Below, in pieces: positions 24,499 through 33,769 of a DNA stretch of 64,000 nt; the stretch's first letter is position 1, and each line of letters opens with the position of its first letter. The stretch is from contig NZ_JBBUKT010000005.1 of NCBI RefSeq assembly GCF_038066715.1, positions 186,001 through 250,000 on the forward strand. The letters run 5' to 3'. The DNA is from Luteolibacter sp. Y139 (lineage in GTDB: Bacteria; Verrucomicrobiota; Verrucomicrobiia; Verrucomicrobiales; Akkermansiaceae). Made by a program: the position numbers and the translations under genes. Under the pieces are notes generated by a model, which ran no database searches, had not been told where the DNA came from, and worked only from the letters and a program-made list of their open reading frames with translations.

Positions 24499-25227
24499 GT
24501 GGTGAGTGCCGGAAACGCGGGATTCGGTCCGGGCGATTTTGCCACTCAACTGCGGGCGATGGAGGCCAGATCCCTGGAGCATTTCCTGGCAGGTGGACAG
24601 GCGGTGAATGTCTGGGCCGAGGTCTATTCAGGTGAGTGTCCGGCTGCCATGGAGCTGGCTCCCTTCACGTCGCTCGACTGCGATGTGTGGCTCGGTCACG
24701 GCGCGTTCAAGAAGATCCACGAGGTGATCGCCGGCAAATTGATCAAAGCCGACTCGCCTCTTGATGGGCAGGTCGGAATCGTTGAATTGGACGATGAGGG
24801 AGAAAAGGTGATCGATCTGCTGGACGGTGTGTTCGGCCTTTCGCACGAGGAGGTGAAGCGTGCTTGGCAACGGAGTCTGGTGGTGAGTGGCATCCGTATT
24901 CTGGACCCCCTGTTCCTGTTCAAGGGCAAGTGTCACAACCTGGTGAATCTCCCTCAGGATGGACGGCAGGATGAGAAGCACCTGCGCATTCTCCTCGCGA
25001 TCCTGCCCGCGCATTTCGGGAGCCTTCTGAGGAACTGCGTGGCAGGGGAGATTGCCGAGCGGGATTTGATCCGGGAGGTGAAGACGTTCCTGGACTTTGG
25101 GAAGGATGTCTTCGTTCGCCGGGCCATGGCGAGTCTTGGAGCGGACTTGGTGGCTGCGGTTCCTTTCGGGCTGATGGCTGGGTGCGGTTTGGAGAAGATT
25201 GAGAGGTTTGCGTTGAGGCAGGGATGA
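24499..25227 (+). CDS. Nucleotidyltransferase-like protein (putative toxin or defence enzyme)
   Basis: 242 residues starting at GTG (24499, or the adjacent GTG at 24502). Residues ~30-60 read A-G-G-Q-A-V-N-V-W-A-E-V-Y ... P-F-T-S-L-D-C-D-V-W, the GG...N...T-S-x-D-x-D pattern of the DNA polymerase-beta/AbiEii-like nucleotidyltransferase fold, in which the two aspartates would bind metal. The C-terminal half is helical and was not recognised. Together with the small basic gene upstream it forms a two-gene unit. A role in toxin-antitoxin or phage defence is inferred from this layout only. Confidence 0.68.
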   Translation: MVSAGNAGFGPGDFATQLRAMEARSLEHFLAGGQAVNVWAEVYSGECPAAMELAPFTSLDCDVWLGHGAFKKIHEVIAGKLIKADSPLDGQVGIVELDDEGEKVIDLLDGVFGLSHEEVKRAWQRSLVVSGIRILDPLFLFKGKCHNLVNLPQDGRQDEKHLRILLAILPAHFGSLLRNCVAGEIAERDLIREVKTFLDFGKDVFVRRAMASLGADLVAAVPFGLMAGCGLEKIERFALRQG

Positions 25228-25421
25228 GGCCTGCTCCGCACGTCCTTTCGCATAGTCTCTCACGCGGCAGCGTGACACGGAGCTGGAGGCCAGGAGGAGT
25301 GGCCAGCGCCGAATGCTACGATGCGGGAACTGAGCCCATCTAGAAGCCGGGTATGGATGGTGATGTTTGACCGCGGATTTCGCGGGTGGGTTTTGTTAGA
25401 TGGTGGGATGGATAGATGAAA

Positions 25422-25504
25422 TGAGCGCCACAGGATTCGAACCTGTGCGGGATTGCTCCGACGGGGTTACAGCCCGTTACCTTCAGCCACTCGGTCAGAC
25501 GCTC
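25422..25504 (-). tRNA. tRNA-Tyr (GUA)
   Basis: Minus-strand class II tRNA. Acceptor GAGCGTC pairs with GGCGCTC, discriminator A. Anticodon arm ACGGG-CTGTAAC-CCCGT gives anticodon GTA. There is a long variable arm and a canonical T arm ACAGG-TTCGAAT-CCTGT. The CCA end is not encoded. It lies 11 bp downstream of the Ser-like tRNA, so the two are probably co-transcribed. Confidence 0.93.
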
Positions 25505-25515
25505 TTGAAAGGAAG

Positions 25516-25601
25516 CGGAAAGCGGAGGACGTGAACCTCATCCCGGTGACGGGACAATCCGTTTAGCAAACGGTTGCGGCGACCTCGCCGCTTCACTTTC
25601 C
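25516..25601 (-). tRNA. Atypical tRNA-Ser-like gene (GCU), 8/4 fold
   Basis: Minus-strand, 86 nt. Best pairing: 8-bp acceptor GGAAAGTG/CGCTTTCC, 6-bp D-stem GCGGCG/CGCCGC with a 4-nt loop AGGT, anticodon loop TTGCTAA on a 4-bp stem CCGT/ACGG (anticodon GCT), long variable arm GTCCCG-TCAC-CGGGAT, and a 4-bp T-stem GAGG/CCTC with loop TTCACGT. The discriminator is G and CCA is not encoded. Canonical tRNAs have a 7/5 layout, T at position 8 and A at position 58; this has G and C there. The layout matches 8/4 allo-tRNAs and has the tRNA-Sec type D arm. It could also be a decayed tRNA. Confidence 0.65.
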
Positions 25602-26107
25602 AAGAAAAGGATCAACGCACCTCAGTCAACTGAGGCGGTATCGCGATTCGGAAAGCGAATATCGAAGGGACACGCGGGAGGAATGGCAGAGATGTGCGGG
25701 GATGACAACTGGAATCGTGGAGGCGTGAAGTGGAGCGGTGTTTTGATTGAACCGCGAAAGAACGCGAATGTGCGCGAAATCTAAAAGACAGGTGGAGATT
25801 CCCAACTGCAGATGGACGCGGAGGGATGCAGATGGAGTGAGGAGAGGCGGGGGGATTTTTTGACCGCGGATTTCGCGGATGGCCGGGATGAAAGGCAGGG
25901 AACCACGGAATACTCGGAATACACGGAAGGGGAGGGAGCCGGGGATGGGTGGTTGTTTTCCGTTTGATCGTTTCGTTGTTTCATTTGGCAGAGAGATGAA
26001 GCCCGCAACCCTTGTGGCTTCGGGCGGAATGAATTCCGCGCTCCCAGTAAAGGCTGTCTTGCGGGGGAGGAGGGTTTGTTGTTAGTGCTGTTTATCTCCA
26101 TCCTCCC
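25602..26107. other. Intergenic stretch with dispersed repeat fragments
   Basis: No gene seen. Contains the palindrome CCTCAGTCAACTGAGG just upstream of the tRNAs, a GAACCGCGAAAGAACGCGAA-type fragment (about 25748), ACCGCGGATTTCGCGGATGG (25863; relatives at 25370 and 19575) and an ACCACGGAATACTCGG fragment (25911). These look like remnants of dispersed repeats common in environmental bacteria. Confidence 0.6.
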
Positions 26108-27190
26108 ATGAAGACTTTCCTTGGACCTTTTGCGGCAGGCGTTGCGCTTGCGCTGGTGTTGGCGTTGGGCACGACGGCTCGTTGTGAATTCGAGATGTGG
26201 AAGAACAAGGAGGGGAAGGCGGCGGAGCTGGAGATCACGGGGGTGGATGATGGGGCGGCGGGGACGCAGGTGCGGTTTCGCACGAAGGCGGGGAAGGAGG
26301 TGCTCTTCAAGCTGGAGGATCTGGCGGCGGAGGACCAGGTGCGGGCGAAGGGGTGGAAGGCGAAGCCGCCGATCAGTGCGAGCTTTGGCTATGTGACGGA
26401 TTGGCCGGCGCTGGTGTCGGGGGTGGAGGCGGGGAAGCCGGTGCTGCAATTCACCTTCGATGTGAAGGGGGAGAGCGCGCTGGCGCATTCGGATATCAAG
26501 ATTTCCAATCCGAAGCTCTCGGCCGGGGGAAAGGAGCTGGAGGTGACGAAGTGGAGCGGGGTGGTGGATGACGGGACCTTCCTGCGGGATCCATTCGCGA
26601 CGCCGCCTGCGGGGTTGCAGGGGCGCAAGTGGTCGCTGGTGATCACGGCGGAGGGAGAGTTCGCCGGGGTGACGTTGACGAGCTGTGAATTTTCCGCGGA
26701 TGTGGAGGTGTATTGCGGACGGGCTCCGAAGGAGATCACGACGACGATGCCGCTGCCGAAGGCGACCAGCTTCGAGGCGGAGGAGGAGCAGCACCACGAG
26801 AAGAAGAAGGTGGATCCATTCACGATCGAGATCGGCACGTCATTCTGGCCGCTGCCGGGGAAGAAGGACAAGGATGACGGGGTGGTGACGGGCTATCACC
26901 TGGGCGCAGTGGAGAATCCGGAGATGCTGGACCTGGTGCCGGACGGCGGGGGAGAGCCGGTGATCTCAACGGCATTCGTGGTGAAGGGGAAGGAGTATCC
27001 CAACGCGATCTACAAGAAGGACATCACGAGTCCGGCGACGATCCTGGTGAAGTATTGGTCAGAGGGGTATGCGGTGCCGCTGAAGCTTTCGAAGGCTGCG
27101 TCTAACAGGGGGCGCAATCCGCCGCCGAAGCCGGAGGTGAATGCGGGTGGTGAGGGTGAAGGTGGTGGGAAGGATCCGTTTGGGGGGTAG
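26108..27190 (+). CDS. Secreted protein with SHD1-like N-terminal domain
   Basis: 360 residues with a signal peptide (~27). Residues ~28-75 (W-K-N-K-E-G-K-A-A-E-L-E-I-T-G-V and V-L-F-K-L-E-D-L-A-A-E-D-Q) resemble the SHD1 domain frequent in planctomycete and verrucomicrobial exported proteins. The remainder is beta-rich with a charged linker (E-E-E-Q-H-H-E-K-K-K) near residue 220 and ends in a glycine-rich tail. Function unknown. Confidence 0.72.
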   Translation: MKTFLGPFAAGVALALVLALGTTARCEFEMWKNKEGKAAELEITGVDDGAAGTQVRFRTKAGKEVLFKLEDLAAEDQVRAKGWKAKPPISASFGYVTDWPALVSGVEAGKPVLQFTFDVKGESALAHSDIKISNPKLSAGGKELEVTKWSGVVDDGTFLRDPFATPPAGLQGRKWSLVITAEGEFAGVTLTSCEFSADVEVYCGRAPKEITTTMPLPKATSFEAEEEQHHEKKKVDPFTIEIGTSFWPLPGKKDKDDGVVTGYHLGAVENPEMLDLVPDGGGEPVISTAFVVKGKEYPNAIYKKDITSPATILVKYWSEGYAVPLKLSKAASNRGRNPPPKPEVNAGGEGEGGGKDPFGG

Positions 27191-27282
27191 GGTGCGCGTG
27201 ATCCGCGGGTGGGGCGGCGTGTCTATGACCGCCGTACTTTGGCGGCTCTGGCCGCATCGCTGTGGAATGGGAATCGGGAGTC

Positions 27283-27395
27283 TCACGATGCGGCTTGTGG
27301 CCGCTAGTCAGCGACGGTCATAGACGCGCCGCTACATTGGGGAGGGGCGACTGCGTCGTTGGAGTTCGCGTCGACGGAACGTCGACACTCCTTAG
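27283..27395. repeat. Composite intergenic repeat module, copy 6
   Basis: CACGATGCGGC...GGCCGC, CGACGGTCATAGACGCGCCG, then ACTGCGTCGT and the right hairpin GTCGACG-GAA-CGTCGAC (27368-27388) with the tail TCCTTAG. A further hairpin-like GGGACGACTTGGTCGTTCC follows. It lies 3' of both the SHD1-like gene and the leftward cyclase gene; the rest of 27191-27529 is featureless. Confidence 0.82.
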
Positions 27396-27529
27396 GGGCG
27401 GGACGACTTGGTCGTTCCGGTTTTGGTGTGCACCCGGTGATGCGGAGCTTGAGCCTGCTTCCGCATTCTCACGGATGCGCCTGCGGTGGGTGGGGCGGAT
27501 CGTGTGATGAGTCGCGGGCGCTTCGGTTT

Positions 27530-29110
27530 TTACTTGGGGGCGGTGATGACGAGGTCGTCGAAGGCCATGAGGTTGTTGCCGGTGAGGGGGGCGTTCGGGG
27601 TGGTGGCGTTTTCGGGGACGCTCCACCAGGTCATGGAGATGGCGCCGAGGTTCATGGGCTGGTCGCGGTCGGAGGGGGAAAGGGGGAAGGGGCCGAGGGA
27701 TGCTTTGTCGATGGTGGCGGTCCAGGTTTTGGCGTGGAAGTCGAGGTGGAGCTGGATGGGGTAGGTGCGGCCGCGCTCGAAGGTGAGGCCGGTGTCGGCG
27801 AGGGTGTTGTCGGGGCGGCGGGACATGATGTGGGTGGTGGCGTTGTCGAAGAGGAGGCCGCCGAGGAGTTGTTGGCTCTGGTTGTAGAAGAGCCATTCGA
27901 AGCGATTGCGGATGCCGTCGGTGGAGTCCTTGATTTGCTGGCGCCAGTGGAGGTCGACGGTGGCTTGGCTGTTGCTGTTAGAGGCGGGGGTGAAGGTGAC
28001 GGTGCGGCGGAGGGAGGCGTGGACGCCGGGGGTGGTTTGGCCGGGGACGCTGCCGAGGAAGGCTTGTTGGGGGGAGCCGTCTTGTTGGGAGGAACCGTCC
28101 AATAGGCCGGTGGCGATGCCTTCGCCGCCGGCGGGGAGTTGGGTTTTCCAGGCGCCGCGTTGCCAGCCGCCGTGGCCGCTGACGGGTTGGCCGGCTTGGT
28201 AGCCTTCGGTGGTTTCGAAGGTGCAGCGGAGGAGTTCGGTGGCGGGGGATTTGGGGTGGAACCAGCCATTGCGAACGCCCATGGGGATGAGGATGCCGAG
28301 GATGACGATGGTGATCTGGAGTGGGATTACCCAGCGGCGGATTGGCTGGCGCTGTTGGGTTTGGGTTGGGTTCTCTTTTTCCGCGGTGGTGTTGGGTGGT
28401 GTGGGGTTGGGTTTTGTTAGAGGGGAGGTTTGCGTTTCGGCGCGGCGGGCTTTGCTGGAGTCGGCGGGCGGGGTGAGGTGGGCGCGGCCGGTTTCGCCGA
28501 CTTCGCAGACTTCGAGTGGTTCATCGACGCCCTGGAGGAGATAGGGGCCGTGGCTGGTCCAGGTGAGGGGGCCGAGTTCGGCTTCGGCGAGTTCGGGGCC
28601 GCGGAGGACCTGGCGGGCATTGTCGAAGGAGGCGCGGGTCATGAGGATCTGGTCGCCCTGGCCGAGGGACATGACGCGGGCGCAGATGTCGACCTGGATG
28701 CCGTAGAGGTCCTTCGGCTTGGAGGTGCCGGGGCGTTCCTCGATGATGACCTCGCCGATGTGGATGCCGATGCGGTCCTGGAGTGGAGCATCGGGGTTTG
28801 CTGTTAGATCGCGGAGGCGGGACTGGAGGAGGAGGGAGAATTTGACGGCATCGGAGGGCTTGGCGAAGACGAGGAAGAAGGAGTCGCCGGAGGTGCCGAT
28901 TTCCTCGCCCTCGGGGAAGGCGGCGAGGAGCTGGCGGACGAGGGCGTGGTGCTGCTGGATGCGATCGAAGCCGTCCTTGTCGCCGAGGGCCTGCTTGAGG
29001 CGGGTGGAGCCGACCATGTCGGTGAAGAGCAGGGTGAGCAGGCCGATGCGGTGCTTGCGGCGGAACTCCTCGACGCGGTCGCGTTGGTCGGGGGCGAGCT
29101 GGAGGTCCAT
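27530..29110 (-). CDS. Class III adenylate/guanylate cyclase with extracytoplasmic domain
   Basis: 526 residues. An N-terminal class III nucleotide cyclase domain (~20-200) shows L-L-F-T-D-M-V-G-S-T (metal Asp 31), T-S-G-D-S-F-F (Asp 76) and G-I-H-I-G-E-V. The late motif is V-D-I-C-A-R, where active enzymes usually have N in place of D; the arginine is kept. A Pro/Thr/Gln linker leads to one membrane helix (~265-283) and a ~240-residue beta-rich, LamG-like outer domain. This suggests cAMP or cGMP production controlled by an external signal; activity is uncertain because of the N-to-D change. Confidence 0.82.
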   Translation of the reverse strand: MDLQLAPDQRDRVEEFRRKHRIGLLTLLFTDMVGSTRLKQALGDKDGFDRIQQHHALVRQLLAAFPEGEEIGTSGDSFFLVFAKPSDAVKFSLLLQSRLRDLTANPDAPLQDRIGIHIGEVIIEERPGTSKPKDLYGIQVDICARVMSLGQGDQILMTRASFDNARQVLRGPELAEAELGPLTWTSHGPYLLQGVDEPLEVCEVGETGRAHLTPPADSSKARRAETQTSPLTKPNPTPPNTTAEKENPTQTQQRQPIRRWVIPLQITIVILGILIPMGVRNGWFHPKSPATELLRCTFETTEGYQAGQPVSGHGGWQRGAWKTQLPAGGEGIATGLLDGSSQQDGSPQQAFLGSVPGQTTPGVHASLRRTVTFTPASNSNSQATVDLHWRQQIKDSTDGIRNRFEWLFYNQSQQLLGGLLFDNATTHIMSRRPDNTLADTGLTFERGRTYPIQLHLDFHAKTWTATIDKASLGPFPLSPSDRDQPMNLGAISMTWWSVPENATTPNAPLTGNNLMAFDDLVITAPK

Positions 29111-29355
29111 GGGAGGATAGGGAGGGAGGTTGGGTTGCGGGGCCGGCGAGGGATGGGGGTGCCGGGCTGGGCCGGGGGTAGGCCTTTGAGGGGAAGGCTA
29201 ACAGGCGGGCGGGGTGAGGCGAGAGGCAAGTGGTCTCGCCAAGGCATGCCCGGGGGATTCACCGCGAAGGGCGCGGGGAGTGGGATGAGGGGAGAAACCG
29301 GAAGGAGCGGGCTGCGGGTGAGCCGGGGCCTTCCGGGGTCCGTATCGAGGGCCTG

Positions 29356-29398
29356 AAAAAAAAGGGACCCCGCCAGTGGTTGAGACCGGCGGGGCCTT
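29356..29398. terminator. Rho-independent terminator with no obvious gene
   Basis: A stem CCCCGCC/GGCGGGG with partly paired flanks, followed on the minus strand by eight T residues and on the plus strand by TTGTTCTTTT. No minus-strand gene ends just to its right and no plus-strand gene ends just to its left. It may end a small RNA, or a leader lying in 29400-29600. Confidence 0.65.
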
Positions 29399-29630
29399 GT
29401 TCTTTTCCCCCCCCAGGGAAAGGACGGACGTTAGCAATCGGCGCCGAAGTGGCAAGGTGATTAGCGGACATCGAGCGAATGGCAATTTGGCGCTAATTGC
29501 GGGAGGGTGGGGTGGTGTTTGTTGGGATTAGCGGTTGATTGCTTTTTAAAAAAAGATTTCAAATGGGGGTGCGCGATTTGTGTCCCGGCCGTAACCGGAG
29601 GGGATCGGAATGCGTCAAAAGGACTTTCCA

Positions 29631-30119
29631 ATGAAGACTCTCGTCCTTCCCCTGATGCTGGTGGCGGGGATCTCCCAGGCGGTGCCGCCGGGCGGTCTGA
29701 CGTCCGCGCCAGCATTCCTGGATGTGAATGGGGACGGGTTAATTTCCGAGGCGGAGCGGCAGGCTTATACGGAATCGCGCGCGAATGCGAATGCGCAGGG
29801 GCAGGGCGGCAAGCTCTGGGACGGGAATGGCGACGGGACGGTGGATGAGTCCGAGCGTCAGGTGGCGGTGGCGGAGCTGAAGAAGCGGATGGATACGAAG
29901 GTGGCATCGCTCTTCGAAGAGCTGGCGGGTGACGACGGGCTGCTGACGCTGAAGGAATTTTCCACGCTGCCGCGGTTCGACCACAGGCCGCCCCAGGTCG
30001 CGGCGAATCTTTTCAGTCACCTGGACACCGATGGGGATGGCGTGGTGACGCTGGAGGAGTTTTTCAAGGAGACGGGGCGGGGAAAGCCGCCGGCGGGGGA
30101 GACGGGGCATCCCCGGTGA
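29631..30119 (+). CDS. Secreted EF-hand protein
   Basis: 162 residues. AAAGGAC lies 7-13 bases before the ATG at 29631, which decides the start over 29610; a signal peptide follows (ending S-Q-A). Three EF-hand calcium-binding loops are visible: D-V-N-G-D-G-L-I-S-E-A-E, D-G-N-G-D-G-T-V-D-E-S-E and D-T-D-G-D-G-V-V-T-L-E-E. Between the second and third is a helical segment. It is a predicted periplasmic or secreted calcium-binding protein; the partner is unknown. Confidence 0.85.
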   Translation: MKTLVLPLMLVAGISQAVPPGGLTSAPAFLDVNGDGLISEAERQAYTESRANANAQGQGGKLWDGNGDGTVDESERQVAVAELKKRMDTKVASLFEELAGDDGLLTLKEFSTLPRFDHRPPQVAANLFSHLDTDGDGVVTLEEFFKETGRGKPPAGETGHPR

Positions 30120-30138
30120 GGAGCAGCCCTGGGTGCGG

Positions 30139-30378
30139 CTACCGGACGGGGATCGTCGGGTCGCTTTCGAGGCCGCGCTCGACGACGACGGAGAGGAGCT
30201 GTGAGGCGAGGTTTGCCAGCTGTGGCATTTCCCCCGGGTCCATGAGCCACTGGGCCGTGCGCAGCGCTGAGATGAGATCAGCGGTGGTGCTGCGGGGGTG
30301 GCGGGACTGGAGATCGGCGATGGTGGCCGAGTTTGCCGCGAGGAAATCCTCGTCCGAGAGAATGGGGAAGATGTGCAT
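30139..30378 (-). CDS. Small hypothetical protein, paralogue A
   Basis: 79 residues from the ATG at 30378, with GAGGG about 12 bases upstream; a TTG at 30426 would add 16 residues. The core A-D-L-Q-S-R-H-P-R-S-T-T-A-D-L-I and L-A-N-L-A-S-Q-L-L aligns with the small gene at 33512-33769, so the two are diverged paralogues. Predicted all-helical cytoplasmic protein, function unknown. Confidence 0.6.
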   Translation of the reverse strand: MHIFPILSDEDFLAANSATIADLQSRHPRSTTADLISALRTAQWLMDPGEMPQLANLASQLLSVVVERGLESDPTIPVR

Positions 30379-30555
30379 GAGATGGCAGCCCTCATCTTGC
30401 CGGACTTCCGTCAGATAGGTGGTCAAAAATGATCTGACCTTGGAGTAGTGGATTCCCCGGTAGGGTCGTACGGGGAGACTTGCCTTATCCGTGATCCGGT
30501 TGCTCGGGCTGGGCTTTATTCACCGTTTTTCTTCTCGCGGTTCGCGCGCCTGCCT

Positions 30556-31926
<1,371 letters not shown>

Positions 31927-32047
31927 TTAGAGTGCGGGGGGGTGATCCCAACAAGGAAGGCAAGAAGGACCTGACTTCATGCAGGGCACTCAGGGATGTT
32001 GAGGTTGAAGAAGAACGAGTGCTTGACCGCGCTGCTACTCTCAATCC

Positions 32048-32362
32048 GTGAGTTTGGTGGTGGAACCAGAAGGGCGCCGGGGATCATTTTGGCTTGGTGC
32101 CCTAATTGCCCCAATCGTCATTTTGGTGATTACGCTGGTGCGAGTAGCAAGCCTCGCCTCGGATCATCGGGGGCTTAGCATCCTGGTCATCCTGTGGCTG
32201 GGTGCCGTTGAAGCGGGGATCGTTGCGTTCGTATTGTCGGCTATTTCTTGGCTTCGCTTCGAGTTCCGACGGAAGACGGCATTGTTCACCGGCATTCCAG
32301 GGGGACTTCTGATGGTTGCGCATATTTTTTGGTTAGAGTTCGTGTATTCGAAACTCTATTGA
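32048..32362 (+). CDS. Small membrane protein
   Basis: 104 residues from a GTG at 32048, with three hydrophobic helices (~15-32, 43-68 and 80-98) and basic connecting segments. No family recognised. Its 3' end overlaps by a few bases with a minus-strand reading frame (32356-32505). Alternative starts are absent, so the GTG is the only good choice. Confidence 0.62.
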   Translation: MSLVVEPEGRRGSFWLGALIAPIVILVITLVRVASLASDHRGLSILVILWLGAVEAGIVAFVLSAISWLRFEFRRKTALFTGIPGGLLMVAHIFWLEFVYSKLY

Positions 32363-32505
32363 TGCATGGCGTTCTGGTGGTCTCGATGGCTCTTTTCCAG
32401 CCGCTTGAAGAGGAAGATGAGCACTGCCAAGGCTCCTGCAATTCCAGCGATCCAAGGCCAGCGAGAAGCGAGAGGATTCTCATGGATGGTAGTGGAATTG
32501 TCTTC
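32356..32505 (-). other. Open frame encoding a membrane-anchor-like tail
   Basis: This frame lies directly after the lipoprotein gene but is shifted relative to it. It has no start codon of its own. It encodes a polar stretch, then S-R-W-P-W-I-A-G-I-A-G, a single hydrophobic helix and F-K-R-L-E-K-S-H, a textbook C-terminal anchor. A frameshift that removed the natural end of the upstream protein would explain it; a chance frame is the alternative. Confidence 0.35.
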
Positions 32506-33073
32506 ATTCCATCAAGGGTTCGTCGGCGACTGCGAATCGGAAGGTCCGTTCATCCTTTCGCAGGTGAAAGATGTTGTCCTTGAGGTCGTGAATCCACGCG
32601 AAACGCAAGCTGATGAGGCGCGTTCCGCCGGGCCAGTGCCGGACATCGATCCACATGTCGGCGGTGTCTTGGCCGAGCTTGTAAGGACCCACGGCTGCGA
32701 GTTTTCCTGTTCTCGTGTCGTAGGAGTAGAGTGTGAATCCGGAGCCCCATGGTTCCGGCCGGTCACCGGATTGAACATTGATGGTAATGACCGGGTGTGG
32801 TGCACGGCGCAATTCATTCAGCCGGTCAGTCAGCTCGAGATTCCTATCGGCTACGGGGATGTGTGCCATCGACTGCTCAGAGGCCGCGTCCGAGATCAAA
32901 CGATAGGGGGTGGATGCGGAGCGATAAAGCGCATCGAGGAAGTGACGGAGTAGATCGATATCCGAGGCGATCATTTCTATGCGCCCCTTTTCATTGGAGC
33001 TGGCGGGCGTTTCTGGAGTGGAGACGCAGCCGACGAGTGCGATCCATCCGAACAGCGCGAGTGCGAGTTTCAT
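32504..33073 (-). CDS. Lipoprotein
   Basis: 189 residues with a short lipoprotein signal (L-A-L-F-G-W-I-A-L-V-G-C; lipobox L-V-G-C). The mature part is mixed alpha/beta (L-L-R-H-F-L-D-A-L-Y, S-G-F-T-L-Y-S-Y-D, F-R-F-A-V-A-D-E). No family recognised. Slightly lower G+C than the neighbours. Directly downstream, in another frame, is an anchor-like tail, so the end of this gene may be frameshifted. Confidence 0.68.
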   Translation of the reverse strand: MKLALALFGWIALVGCVSTPETPASSNEKGRIEMIASDIDLLRHFLDALYRSASTPYRLISDAASEQSMAHIPVADRNLELTDRLNELRRAPHPVITINVQSGDRPEPWGSGFTLYSYDTRTGKLAAVGPYKLGQDTADMWIDVRHWPGGTRLISLRFAWIHDLKDNIFHLRKDERTFRFAVADEPLME

Positions 33074-33165
33074 GTGAAGTGAAATGGATTGGGGTTCTTC
33101 GGAAGCCAGAGGCCGTATTGGTCGGAGGAAAGCAACGATTTAGGAAGGGGAGGTGGATCCGCGGG

Positions 33166-33218
33166 GATACGGCTGATGCCGCCGGAGTGGGACGGTCATC
33201 GACGCGCGCTCCATGTGG
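33166..33218. repeat. Fragment of the composite repeat module
   Basis: CGGCTGATGCCGCCGG followed by GACGGTCATCGACGCGCG, corresponding to the middle block of the full module. No REP hairpin is attached. The rest of 33074-33431 shows nothing further. Confidence 0.5.
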
Positions 33219-33431
33219 ATGAGATGCGGCGTGGCGAGGGCGGTGAGGTGGATTGTTGTTGCGGGGTGGATTTCCGATAGGGGCTAGGAGGAAGGGCAGA
33301 ACGCACGGAGTTAGCGGCATATTGCCTTTTGTGCTATTGGGGGAAAATGGGGTGGTTGTTGATCTAGCAGGGGTTTGAGGGCCTTCGGGTGGGTGGCTTT
33401 CGGTGTGCTGAAGAGGTTGTCCCCCGAATGA

Positions 33432-33476
33432 AGCGGCGGGCCTGATGTGAAGTGACGGTCACTCGGGCCCGCCGCT
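33432..33476. promoter_or_regulatory. Large hairpin upstream of a small gene
   Basis: Perfect 11-bp arms AGCGGCGGGCC/GGCCCGCCGCT enclose a second palindrome AGTGAC-G-GTCACT, giving a cruciform-like structure. It ends 35 bp before the ATG of the 85-residue gene at 33512. No T-run follows, so a leader or operator role is as likely as termination. Confidence 0.5.
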
Positions 33477-33511
33477 CCTAACACTCCCACTCCTAACCTG
33501 TGCCTCCTCCT

Positions 33512-33769
33512 ATGACTTCCCTATCCACCACCTCCACCTCCTCCTCGGAAGCCGATCAAGAGCCATTGCCATCGTGGTGCGGGCCTTTGCTGATGACGTT
33601 GAAGCGCGAGTATCCGGAGCACTCGACGGCGACGGTGGCGGATGCGATCCGGCAGGCGCTGGCGCTGCAGCAGGAGTACCGGATGGCGACGCCGGTGACT
33701 CATCTGGCAAGCAGGTTCCTGGGCGGAGAAGGATCGCCGCGGAGGCCGATGCCGAGCAACCGGCACTAG
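33512..33769 (+). CDS. Small hypothetical protein, paralogue B
   Basis: 85 residues. The ATG at 33512 is preceded by a pyrimidine-rich CCTCCTCCT and no Shine-Dalgarno. A Ser/Thr-rich N-terminus leads to L-K-R-E-Y-P-E-H-S-T-A-T-V-A-D-A-I-R-Q-A-L and V-T-H-L-A-S-R-F-L, which aligns with the gene at 30139-30378. A large hairpin lies just upstream. Function unknown. Confidence 0.6.
   Translation: MTSLSTTSTSSSEADQEPLPSWCGPLLMTLKREYPEHSTATVADAIRQALALQQEYRMATPVTHLASRFLGGEGSPRRPMPSNRH

Noticed and set aside
25781..26797. Minus-strand frame opposite the SHD1-like gene
   Set aside because: Arginine/leucine/histidine-rich translation with no domain; the plus-strand gene has a signal peptide and a domain match.
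2346..27395. CRISPR array formed by the repeat modules
   Set aside because: Copies are thousands of bases apart, contain hairpins and no regular spacers; no cas genes are present.
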